A stretch of DNA of 64,000 nt from Mytilus edulis. Lineage: Eukaryota; Mollusca; Bivalvia; Mytilida; Mytilidae. Shown in pieces: positions 24,797-37,600 of this stretch. The first letter of the stretch is position 1. Every line of letters begins with the position of its first letter. A program made the translations under genes and the position numbers. The notes beneath the pieces are model-generated. The model saw only the letters and a program-made list of their open reading frames with translations, was not told the DNA's origin and ran no database searches. The stretch spans positions 19,381,386 through 19,445,385 of the forward strand of contig NC_092348.1 of assembly GCF_963676685.1 (NCBI RefSeq). Direction: 5' to 3'.

Positions 24797-24883
24797 ATCG
24801 GAATTCTTTTCTTTCTTTTTTTTAATCGAAAACGAATAATAAAATAAGTTGTTTTTTTCTAGTTTTTTCATTTTTCGTTTTCG

Positions 24884-24916
<33 letters not shown>

Positions 24917-24936
24917 AAAAAAAAAAGAATTCTGAT
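24797..24936. mobile_element. A/T-rich hairpin (MITE-like)
   Basis: ATCGGAATTCTTTT at the left pairs with AAAAGAATTCTGAT at the right. An inner pair, ATCGAAAACGA and TCGTTTTCGAT, continues the fold. The right arm contains a run of about 30 A. It interrupts or abuts the tail of the retrotransposon fragment. No clear target-site duplication. Confidence 0.55.
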
Positions 24937-25613
24937 GCATACATGAAATCTACTTGAGAGTGATTTTGTCATCTAAATATGCATTATTTTCCAAATATAT
25001 AAAAAACAAGAAACTGTTTCTTACTGTTCTTACCGAAAAATAAATAATGAAGCGATTCTCCCTGGGTGTATCCCGAGATTTTCCCTCAATTATTCCATTT
25101 CCGTTTCCGGAAACGTGAAATGACTGGTATCCTGCAAACGTAATATATTCTCTTCGTTAGAAAGTTTAAAGAGAAACTGTAAATTACCCCCACAATGCAT
25201 TTCACAAGACGGGCACCTGCACGATTAAACCAAACTTTGTTTGTATCTTAGAAAACCACAAGTTTGATGTCAAGAGAACAACTGAGCGTATTCTTAAAGT
25301 GCTACCCCTTTCCTTGCCAAAAACTAGTTTTCAATTTTAAATTGCAAGTGAATTAACAGTGATCAGAAGTTGATTTGTTGAGTAACGAACGACGCCAACA
25401 TGGCCGTCTTATGACAGACGAATACGAAGTTGGCACTATATCAGCAAGAACATGAGTTGTTTACTTGTGACAACATTGTCATCATGCACTAATCTCATTT
25501 ATAATTCAATGTTAATTAAAACTACGAACTGAGAGCTATAAAAGATTATAACAAGGACATGATTCTTCGTGAATCACATAAAATTGACAGGAAAAATATT
25601 GACATTGTTCATA

Positions 25614-28600
25614 ATGTCTTTCAAACAAAATAATACAAAAGAAAAGAAAAAAGCTAGAATATATTGCAATAGATATGAAACTATTAAGCGACTTGGGAAA
25701 GGGAACTTTGGAACAGCTTTCTTAGTACGAGATCGTCGACTGAAAACCAGAGTAGCTGAAGGAGAATCAGATTTGTAAGTTTTATATCTGAAGCAGTTTG
25801 CCTACTTTACAGTGCAGTTTAAAGATTAATAATTAAAATTCACCCTCTATAATATTAGTAGCTGTAACTCAGTGCTCATGCTGTTAACAGAGGGTCGTCA
25901 AATGGTTATTTTATAGGCTACTGTTTAGTGATTACGTTAAACTGATTAAAATTTTACCGTGATTCGTCAGAGGTTTCTAATAATTATCTTTAGTTTTGGA
26001 AAAAATTTAACATGATTTGTCAAAATCTTTCCAATTTTTTATCGTCTGTAAGAAAATACACATTTTATCATCGTGCACCAAAAATTATCGTTAACTTCAT
26101 TTGGAAAGAATTTTTACCGTTATTCATGAAGGTACAACCTCCAAAAGCACTTTCCCATCAATATTTTTTTTTTCCAACCTTCAATAGCAACGTCTTATTG
26201 TCCAGGTGTTCTTTGTTCATAATTGAAATATTTTCATGAACAAGTGATCAAACATGCACCATGGAACTTTTTAATATTTCTTTTATAATGAGAAACAATA
26301 AATCATACAATCAGAATGGTTTTTATAATTGAATTATAATTGATTAGAGATACTTTCTTTTTTCTGATAAATAATAAAATGGTTAAATAGTCACAAACTC
26401 ATCATGTAGATACCAGTCTTAAAATTTTGTATGCCCCCCTAAAGTTTGAGTTGTCCTCAACTTGATAAAGAATATTTTGGTAATTAAGCCTCAAATTTTT
26501 TTTTATTTTTTCGCTGAGCTCAGCGAAATTGAAGTTTGCAACAAAAGTTTCTATTACATTGTACATGTACAAAATGTTAGTTAAGAGTTTCTGTTTACTG
26601 AGATTATAAGCATTTTCATATTTATTGTTTTGCTTCATTCTTAATGAATATATGTAGTTGGCAATATAAGAAATTAATGGAAAATAACTATTTTGAAATT
26701 TCTGAAATGAATTTGATTTGTAATTTGATCCAAAAACATTTATATCTATCTATTTAACTTTTTTTTAACTTCAAGTGTATCTTATCAATTTAACTTATTT
26801 TACTCTGATATTATTTATAATTCCATATGAAGTAATGGATTTTTTAAGTACAAAATGAGACGTAATACATGTATAACTGTTTTCAATGCGTAATATTCTT
26901 TGTCAAAACTTTCAACAGTTTTAAATGTCTCTTGATTTTTTCCTTCAGGAAGAATGTTTTCAATTATCATAATTATTGTCCCTGATAAAAGAACTTATAT
27001 GATCTTATATCAGAACATTCACATATTGGATTTGCTTGTCAATTGTAAATTTATGGAAAAAGAGTTATAAGCATGATAAGCAAATACATTGTACATAGAG
27101 GATAACTAACCAAATGGTCCGAGACCACAATTGTCGTCCCTTGATTTTCGTTGTTCACGAATATAGTCCCTAGTGTTGACAGTTGGTTACTTGCCATTAA
27201 TTGTTATACCCCTTCCAAATTTAGTTCTCCATGTTTAATGCCTCAAATTGCAAGTAGGGGGTGAAATTACACTGTAAAAAAATTTGGGTCCAGAATTTTA
27301 AAGGAAAGTAGTGATTTGGTCCAGCTGAAAAAGGTTGAAAATTAGTACTTCGGAAGCTGTCAAAAGATTTCAAGACGCTCTAAACATAAAATTGTCCATA
27401 TTTTGAGTTAGAGGCGATGAAGTTTTCTATAATTTTGATATAATTTGTCCAAAAGTAGTACAACACACTGTAAAAGTTTCTTTGAGAAAGCGCAGGTGGG
27501 ATTTTTTTAATTTTCATTTATGTTCTAAAAGAAATGCACTACGAAATAATTGTGTTCTCGGACCAAATGCTATATTTTTTGCAATACATGTACTTTTGAA
27601 AGTATAAAGGATAAAATTGAGAATGGAAATGGGTTATATGTCAAAGAGATAACAACCTGACCAAAGAGCAGAAAACAGTCCAAGGCCTCCAATGGGTTTT
27701 CAACACAGCAAGAAAATCCTGCACCTGGATGTGGGCTTCTGCTGGCTCCTAAGGCAGCAACCATTTGATTTTCTAGGGGGGGGGGGGGGGGGGGGGGGGC
27801 TATGGTTTTTTTTGGACAAAAAAGTTTGTTTCCAGGTTTTGATGAAAAAAATAATTTGTTTTGGACCCTGAGAAAAAAAAATGTTTGTTTCACCCTCAGC
27901 TGCCACTACATGTAATGCTAAAATTGAAAGAAAAAAATTGTTTTCGGTTTGTCGCTAAAAAAATAGATTGTTCTTCACCAAAGGCGAAAAAAAAAGTTTG
28001 CACAGAAAAAAAAAACCATAGCCCCCCCCCCTGAAAATCAAATGGTTGCTGCCTAAACAAAAGTGTACGAGTTCAGTAAAAATGAACGTCACACTATACA
28101 TCATTGTACATTGTACGTTGAAGCATATTAATGAACTAACATTAAAAAAAGACTAACAAAATAGAGGCTCCTGACTGGGGCCAGCACAATAATTTCAGTA
28201 ACAATTAAAATTACTAGAAACTTGTTTCATATGACTTTAAATTTGTCATAACTTTGTCTGTTCCTATTGAACAAAAACCCTTCGTCAGAGTGACTGACAT
28301 ATGAACTTGGTCAATCTCTTTCAAACATTTCTAGTTGAAATGGTTGAGGCAAACTTTAGTAAATTTTCAATAGTTTAAAGTTTCCTAGGCAACAAAAACT
28401 ATATGAAAATTGCTAAGTTCAAGTATTTGCAAATCCACATATTATAAATATTATACAGTGGAAGTGTTTGTCCAGTTTGACTTTTAAGTGTTTTAAATAG
28501 AATGCGTTCTGATTTTCAGGAAAGTTTTAAAGGAGATATCTGTGGGAGAGTTAGCCCCTGATGAAACAGTCGATGCAGTGAGTGAAGCTAAAGTGTTGTC

Positions 28601-31600
28601 TAAACTGAATCACCCAGGGATTGTTAAATTCCATGACAGTTTTATTGATGGAGAATCATTCTGTATTGTTACAGAATACTGTGAGGTAATAACTTTTTGT
28701 CAGTCTTATTAATAATTTATGTCCTATCATTTGTGATACTGGCTTATGTTGGTACAAATGTATACAGTAAACAACACAAAAAAGTTGCAGTCTTTAGGTC
28801 TGCAATTGTCTTTTATATGTACATACCGACTTTGGATGAACATAATGTAGCTTTATATCTTATGACAAATCATTTGAATTTAGATTTGTTCATTTTCTTT
28901 AGAGCCTTTCAAATTCAAAATCCTCTAACTTATAAATAGTTTATACTTTTCAGTAAATTATGTTAAATGTGATCCGGCATGTATCTAAAATTTGTGATTT
29001 TATATGTTTTTCCTGTTCCTCAATTATTATTTATTTATGTAGTATTTGTACGTTTAAGTCTGATTTGCATCATTAATTCTGACTTTAAATGATATGAAGG
29101 GGGATTTACATTAAATGCACAAATTAATGTATAAATATTATATGCATTTAAAGGAACTGTGAAACATGACACTTTTTAATACTTTACTTCATGGTTAATA
29201 GTCAATGAAAAATACAATTTATTGTGCAAAAAGATATTTAAATTTCTGTGATCATATCAGAATGATACAGTTTGTATAGATTACTAATTACTTTAAGTTT
29301 GCTTATTCCACTTATATAATTGCTACATTGTATAATCACAGTTCCCTTTTAATACTGATCAATGCTGATAGAATGTGTCATCTACAAAACTCATGTTACC
29401 AATTCCTTAATTAGTATGTGCAGAGTTTCAATAAGACTATAAAAAAGAAGATGTGGTATAATTGCCAATGAGAAAACTGTCCACAAGAGACCAAATGACA
29501 CAGAAATTAACAACTATAGGTGACGTCACCGTACAGCCTCCAACAATGAGCAAAGCTCATACCACATAGTCAACTATAAAAGGCCCGGAAATGACAAATG
29601 TAAAACATTTCAAACGAGAAAACTACTATGTAGATCTACAAATTTCTTGTTTTCAATATTTTATCATCTACCGTCAAACATTTTTTTCAAATGACAGTAG
29701 ATTTTGAAATTTCTGAGATATTTTAGAATGTTGTTATTTCTTTGGTGAATAGTCTGCTACATCTATCTCAGGTAATTAAACCATTTGTGTTTATGAATGT
29801 GGTTGCTTAAGTGTATAAGTACAAAAATGTATCACCTGGCATTTCCACAGAGGAAAAAAAATACTTTTTAATTTGAAAAAAAACTTATAAAATGTACCCT
29901 GATCCAATCTACTGCTTTGACTTCTCTTACTACATTTTTCCTAACATCATAAGCAAATGTACATGTATGTAACTGGAAATGAATTTGATTCATGGAAAAT
30001 CTTGATGAACATGATGAAGGAGTCTAATATCATGGTTTAAATTTTATTTCAGGGTGGTGATTTAGATGCTAAAATAAACGAATTAGCCAAATCAAAGAAA
30101 AGCCTAGAAGAGAAAACAATATTAGATTGGTTTGTTCAGTTAGTGTTAGCTGTGCACTATATGCATACAAGAAGAATTCTACATAGAGATCTTAAATCAA
30201 GGTAAGTAACTCTGTCTGTTCAGTTAGTGTTAGCTGTGCACTATATGCATAGAAGAAGAATTCTACATAGAGATCTAAAATCAAGGTAATTAACTCTGTT
30301 TGAATAAACCGTACAACATTAAAATTAGTAAGTAGAAATAATAGAGTAGTAAAACAAACACACATATAAGTATAATATGATAAAAAGAACATTTTGTAGG
30401 TCTATAATTATGTTGTATTTTGGTATTTGCAAGCAATAGTCAAATATTCAAAAGTTGTAAATTGTGCTTACTGTTGTATTTAAAAAAAATGTATAGCTCC
30501 AGTATATTTTATTAAGCTTAACCTTGAAATTGAACTACAGTTTTACAGAGAAATTCAATCAAAGCTGCAACTTCAAAATATTCCTTTTCACTTGGTTTTT
30601 TGTTAAAGTTTCAAAGAATATTGTGTTGATTCAGTCTCTTTTGAAAATTACAAGCAATAGAATTTTCACTGCAAAGAAAATAATGGAGATGGTGCATTTC
30701 TTTTTTGTTAAGTATAGTTTGAACTTGAAATATATTATTCACATTGTAATCTGTCTTTATTATTACAGGAACATTTTTTTGAAAGGAAATATGGTAAAAA
30801 TAGGAGATTTTGGTATATCAAAAATTTTAATGGGAACAGCTGACCTTGCCTCAACCTTTACAGGGACACCATATTACATGAGTCCTGAAGTTCTTAAGCA
30901 TGAAGGTTACAACTCTAAATCTGATGTTTGGTAAGATACGTCGTTTTGTTTGTCTCATAAATTTATGCATGCAAGTTGTATCTCATAATCATGGCAGGTT
31001 TTCAATGATCTGGGTAGGTGTTCAAAGTTTTAATAATGGTTAGAGGACTTTAAAATAATAATCATGATAATGAAAAATAAAAGCAAACAAATGAATAAAA
31101 AGTTTGAAACAAAAGAAAACCCAGAGATATTTATTTTACCATACAAGATAGCAGTTATCCTTCATGTTTTTACAAAAAACTAAAGTCAATTGAAAGAAAA
31201 TAAATAATTTGATCACATTTTGAGTGGATGGTGAGAATTCCGAAACATTGTGATTTTAATGAGTTAATGTTTGTTAAAAATCTTGTTTATGAAGACATTT
31301 AGTCTACTTCATACTTATTCTCTCATATATCTCTGCAGGTCCATAGGTTGTATACTATATGAGATGTGTACTTTATTTATCCCTTTATTTGTTTATGTCT
31401 CTGCAGGTCAATAGGTTGTATCCTATATGAGATGTGTACTTTATGTCATGCCTTTGATGGTAAGAGTTTGATGGCTGTAATGTATAAAATTGTGGAGGGA
31501 GATCCTCCTAAACTTCCAGATACATATTCAAGTGAAATTAGCAGGTTATTAAATATGTAAGTTTTTGCATTAAGTTGTACTTTGAAAAGGTTAGTCATAT

Positions 31601-34600
31601 TTTTTCATGTTACGATTGTTACAGATAGACAAAGCTTGTGACATAATAACTTTGTCTTAGAAAAAAAAGATGTGGTATTTTTTCCAAAGAGACAATTCAT
31701 TAGAGACAAAATGACATAAAAGTTACCAGCTGTAGGGCATTGTACAGCCTTCAACAAATCCATACTGCAATAACTGCATATATATATATGAAGCTATGAA
31801 AAGCTCTAAAATAAAAATGTTTAACAATTCAAGAAGAAAAAAATGGCTGGATTTAAGTACATTACAATAATCAAAAAACAAATTTACTAGCAACAACCTC
31901 TGAAGAACAGGCACCTGACTATGGACAGACACATACAGAATGTGGGGCTGTTAACCAGTCTACTGTTGTCAAACCTTTCCCGTAACCTGTAACATTGTTG
32001 TAACAGTACAAAATTAGAACAATTAGGGGCCTCGGTGGCCGAGTGGTCTAAGTAGTTACTTCTGTAATCACTAGCCAGTCAACACTGAGGTTGTGAGTTC
32101 GAACCCCGCTCGTGCAGGTGAACTTGACTCCAATCTTAATTGACTAGGATTGTCAGTTTTCCTATCAAAAGGTTGGCGTTTTTTTATGGTCACTCCGGCA
32201 TTCTCCACCATTTAAAAATGACTGCCACGAAATAGCCTAATTGTGAAGCTTAAATGTGGCGTTTAAACACCAAAAATTAAACCAAATCATCAGAACAAAC
32301 TATAAGAACCAGTTGAACTCGATAATCACAATCAACTTAAAATAGGATGTGCTATCCAAACTTCCAAACCAAATATTTGCATCTATAGTATAATTTGATA
32401 AAAGTTTTAAGCTATTTGTGTTAGTAGTACATAGATTATCTTCATTTCTCTCATATTTTTTCTTCATTTTATTTCATTGCAAAGGAATAATACATTTACT
32501 GCCAAATAAATAAATTTGTTTCACATGAAATTATGATAAATTAACCATGATTATTGAACATTTTGTACATTTATAAGATGATGTATTACAGAATGTTACA
32601 GAGAGATCCAGAGAAAAGACCATCAGCAACAGATTTATTAAAAGAACCATTATTAGCCAATCATATTGCTGTAAGTCCTTGTTGGAAATATGATTCTAAA
32701 AATTTATATTGAGTTGAGATGCATAGTATTTTACTGATAGATTTACCATCATGGAATGTTATGAAACTAGGACTGGAAGTTCTTTAAGATCAAAGAATAG
32801 CAACTGAAAAAATAATATTTAAAAAGAAATCTGTATTATACTGGTAAAAGTACACTGACAGAAAAAAATCCCAGGCAAGCACAGGGTTCTGACAAATTTT
32901 GTAAATACTCAACTTTGTCCATATGAACTCAGGGCAGAATAAAATCTGAAGTGGAAAAAGCATTTGGCTCTTTCATATTGACATAAGAAAAAAACAAAGA
33001 ACAAAATTCTCATAAAATGACAATTTAACATCTACCAGAGGAAGCTCACTGTTATTGAAAATACTTCTACTTATTATATATTAAGCCCCATGTCTGTTTA
33101 TTAATTTGTTGGTTGTGTTCTTGAACTTAGTTGAGATTTGACAAGACGCCTCTTTTATCTTTTTTGATTACAGAAAATGTCCAAGGACTATCAGTCTAGG
33201 CATACAGATCATGCTACTAAAGATGCTGAAGAAATTGCTAAATTACTGTGAGTACATTCTTGCTTTATAATATCCATAGCTAATTCTTAGACAGATAAGA
33301 CAGACTAGATTAAAATAAGAAGTATGAAATATAAGAATGCTACTTTTTACTTCCTTTAAGAAAACATATAATGAATTCTATAATTGAAAGGCAAGAGCCC
33401 TCTCAAATGGCCATTGTCCTTCTCCCATATGTAGGTTACTTAAAGATACATTGAATCTTGATTTTTATTGTAATTAGTATGCCCCATTTATGGGCATTAT
33501 GCATCTGTATTTAGCTTCATATTTTTTGTAAAGGGAGATAATTAAAGGTGTATTTAATACATTTATAAAAAGATGGTGGCATTCAATACATGTAAAAACA
33601 TAACTAAAAGCTTTCGAAAGATTTCTGTTGATGTTCACAGGTATGTTTCTATTCAAAATTAAAGACTTATTTTATCTTAAAAAATACATTTTCACTAGAC
33701 AACATCAAGCTGACCCATTGACTTATTAAATTTATTTTGTATATTTTTTTTTTAAAGAAGTTGCTTTTTAAGACCATGAAGTTAAAGTTGAACAGTTCAG
33801 ACATTTAAGTCATGAATTGAAACTGTATTTATCAGAAGTGTATAAAATACCTATTACATAAATGATATTTTATTGTGCAGAAAGCAAAAATCAAGACTAA
33901 AAGATTTACAAGAGAAGGAAGAAGATCAGAAATGGAAGAACTTACCTCCGAGAGAGAGAATGAGAATCAGAAAACAACAACAAGCTGACCAGGAAGCTGA
34001 AAGATTGAGGTATTTATTTTGGGGGCATTTATTGTGGCTTCATTAATACTTGTTTGGTTACCAGTTTAAGTGGATTTCATAGAAAGATATGAACCACACA
34101 TTTGAATATGCAATGAAGTACAATTTGACTATAAATGTATGCAAAGGTTATCATATACACACAAAAATATTGAATCTACAGTATCTTCATAGGCTCTCTT
34201 TCCATTAAGAGATAATCACCTGAATTGTGGTAATGAGGTGAGAAATTAAGTTCAATCCACTTCAGTTTTGACCTTCATAAAAAGGAATTTGAACTGAGTT
34301 TTCTTATGGTGTCTCAAATTCTTGTAGACCATGCCTTTGTAAGTGTTTATAGTTCTTTCAGATTAATTTTCCAATGATTCAATTTAAGGCATGTTTCTCT
34401 TTTTGTCTTATTATTTTTATTGTCAGCTCTTGATTCGTCATTTTAGAGTAATAAAATTGAGAATGGAAATGGGGAATGTGTCAAAGAGACAACAACCCGA
34501 CCAAATAAAAAACAACAGCAGAGGGTCACCAACAGGTCTTCAATGTAACGAGAAATTCCCGCACCCAGAGGCGTCCTTCAGCTGGCCCCTAAACAAATAT

Positions 34601-37600
34601 ATACTAGTCCCTTTTTAAAAAATACCTATAAAAAAAAAAAGACAAACTTTGGCACCACGTGAAAAATTTTACTGAATTTTTTAGGTTCTTCTCTCAGAAG
34701 GTTTATTACTGAAAAGAATACCTGGATAAAAATCTGGAATCCAGGAAAGAGCTTATTGCATTTGATATTTGAGTTACCTTTATAACATAGATACCTCATC
34801 AGAAATACAAGTAAACTGGAGCCTTAATCTGTCTAATAAACTCGCCACACACCTTTATATGAAAATATATGAAACCATAAAGCTACTAGTATTGTTGTAC
34901 TTGATTGACCATGTTGTTTTATGAAAAAGATATTTATCAAATTATTGTATTATGGTATCTTTTTCAGGGAATCAGCCAAATTACAGCTTTCTGAAAATAT
35001 TCAAAGAAAAAACCAGATTCAGAAAACTTTACACATGCAATCAGTAAGTTACCTAATTCAGAACAACTATTTAATGTACATACATTAGATTGCTTGTCTT
35101 TCAATTTAACATAGGAGCACCTTTCAAACTTGACCCTTTATAAACTGATTTTTTTTCCAACTGAGCTTTTGTATCTGGACAAACGATGATAGTGATGGAT
35201 AATGTTCATTAGTTTGGCATGTATTAACCAGACTACTGTATACATTCTGAACAGAATCTCAATTTCTTCATTCACAATACATTTCTCCTCCTAAAAAAAT
35301 AATATATTAGCTGACCGTAAACCATTGTCTGAAGAAATAGTACACATTTAAATGCAGAGACGCAAGTTAATAATTGGTCCCTTTATGTTTGCATTGTAAT
35401 TTTCTTTACCATGTTTTTTGCATTCTGTTTTGTTAAAGAATAATATATGATAGTACATATTTTATAAATAAAAAAAACCCATGTTAGTTGTTAAATGCAC
35501 ATGTAAATTTTTTAGGTACCAGCATGGGCTGGAGGATCTGGAGAAGGAGAGAAATTCAGAGAGGCATTAACAGTCGTCCGTGAAGATGACAAGACTATAA
35601 AACCAAGTAAAGACTTTGGAACTAGATCTGCACCATGTATGTTTGATAACTAACTACATACTGGTCTACACTTCTATAGTCATAACAACAATAACATGTA
35701 TTGTATAGCAATATAATATTTCCCACAGAAAGTAACCAAAAGTTAGCGTGCAATAAATTCTAATATTGCACTAGTTCAATAAATCTTCAAAATTCATGAC
35801 GTCATCAACGACAAAATCTTAGTTTAAACCAATTTTTCCTTTTAAATATTATATTGCTATACAATAAAAGGGTTATTGCATGAATATTGGGGAATATTGT
35901 CCCTCGTAGAACATATATTGCACTCGCAAGCTCGTGCAATATAAAATTCTACTCGGGACAATATTCCCCAATATTCATGCACTAACCCTATAGTACTAGT
36001 AAACTTTAATAAATTGTGAATGTTAATAGCACACTTAAACTAAAAGATTGATACAATAAGATAAAACTTGGTATCTTATTATTATCTAGTAGTTATTTTT
36101 CTTTTTGAATTCCATGAAATAGTCTACAAATTAATTTAGTGGAACAGTAATAAGGTTTTTTTATCGCTAAGATGCAATCTTCTTAACCTTTCCTTTTAGT
36201 TGGACTTTATTTTGTCTTAACCTTCCTATTTAGTTGCGATTATTCTATATATATTATCACAGGACCATATGAATTCTCTTTCTCAAAGTTGATTTAGCCA
36301 TCAAATAATCAGCAACCTAAAATAGTACTCAGAACTATTTTTAAAGGGATAGTAATGTTCATATAAGTTACTTAAGCTTACTCTTCATTTACCAAAAAAA
36401 TACTTGCATGAAACAGGTCAGCATTGTTTGCTACTGGGCATACACCTTAAAACCGATAGCAGGATACTTGTTTAAAACCTAACCAACTAACTTTCAGACA
36501 GATTTAGTCATTTCATATATTTTTTACACCAACGAAATGTCTGCTTGTTCTTCGTTGTCTAGGACATGCATGAAATATTTGCAACTTTACATGAACCATA
36601 CATATATTGAGTAATTCAAATAAAATGGCAATTTTACAATTGCTACTTATATTTTAATCTTGTCTTTTTCTGTCAATCTATAAATTAAAGAATCAGTTAA
36701 TTGAAAACAATCACTTTTTTGCACTGGTTTAGTAAAGCATGTGTTTAGTGATGTTAAATGCACTTTATCTATCTTTCCTTGATTCACTAATTGCATGCAT
36801 ACTAATGAAGGAGACATAAGCTCAGATCAACTTTGGTATCTCTATAACTTATTTTCACCTGTGTTTATAAAGCAAAGTTATGCATAAATTATAAAATCTT
36901 TCATATTTTCAAAATCTATTTGTTTTCAAAATTAAGATATTACATTTTTGTTCATTTATTTTCGTTCACACCTGTTCATTCATTATGTCGATTCCAAATA
37001 GTCCAACTCTATTAATTATAATTGTAAATAATTCTAAAAAAATTATCTTGTTTCACCCAATTACATTGATAAGAATGAATATTTATTTATCCGTAAATGA
37101 AATGGGCTTGTGTTTAGAAGTGTTATTTACATATAGTGTGACACTTTGCTTTCTCTCCTTACACAGTGTTTATTCAGCATGAAATAACAGAATCCAGCGA
37201 TGAGGAAGGGGAGACAATCAAATCACGAACATTAACTGGTGCTGAGATACACCATACTTTACTGAACTTTAATCCTGAAGACCGACCCATTACACCATTA
37301 AGAGACAAGATGATATATGATCCCGCCAATTCTTCTTTAGATTTTAAAGATGGTAATAAACTTTTTACAGATGTTTAACTGTATCAATTTCATCTAATAG
37401 GGTTATAATAAGGGCATACGATACAGTTTCTATCCTTTGATGATTTTTTTACGAAAACTTGCATACAAGTTATTTTTCACCAAAGCAATTCAAATATATT
37501 ATAAAAAATATAAACCCTTAATGTGCTAATTTATGAGATAAAAGGGACAAAATTTTAGACATTTACTCTTTAATCTTGAGTATATTTAAGACATTTACTC

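Noticed and set aside
24749-24940. Phe/Lys-rich minus-strand frame.
   Set aside because: It is the translation of the poly-A hairpin, not a protein.
27570-27906. 107- and 68-codon minus-strand frames with a polyproline run.
   Set aside because: They cross the MITE; the polyproline is simply the translation of its G-run.
32026-32120. Possible tRNA gene (A and B boxes present).
   Set aside because: The 3' half does not close a clean acceptor stem and the sequence continues into a typical molluscan SINE body, so it is a tRNA-derived SINE head.
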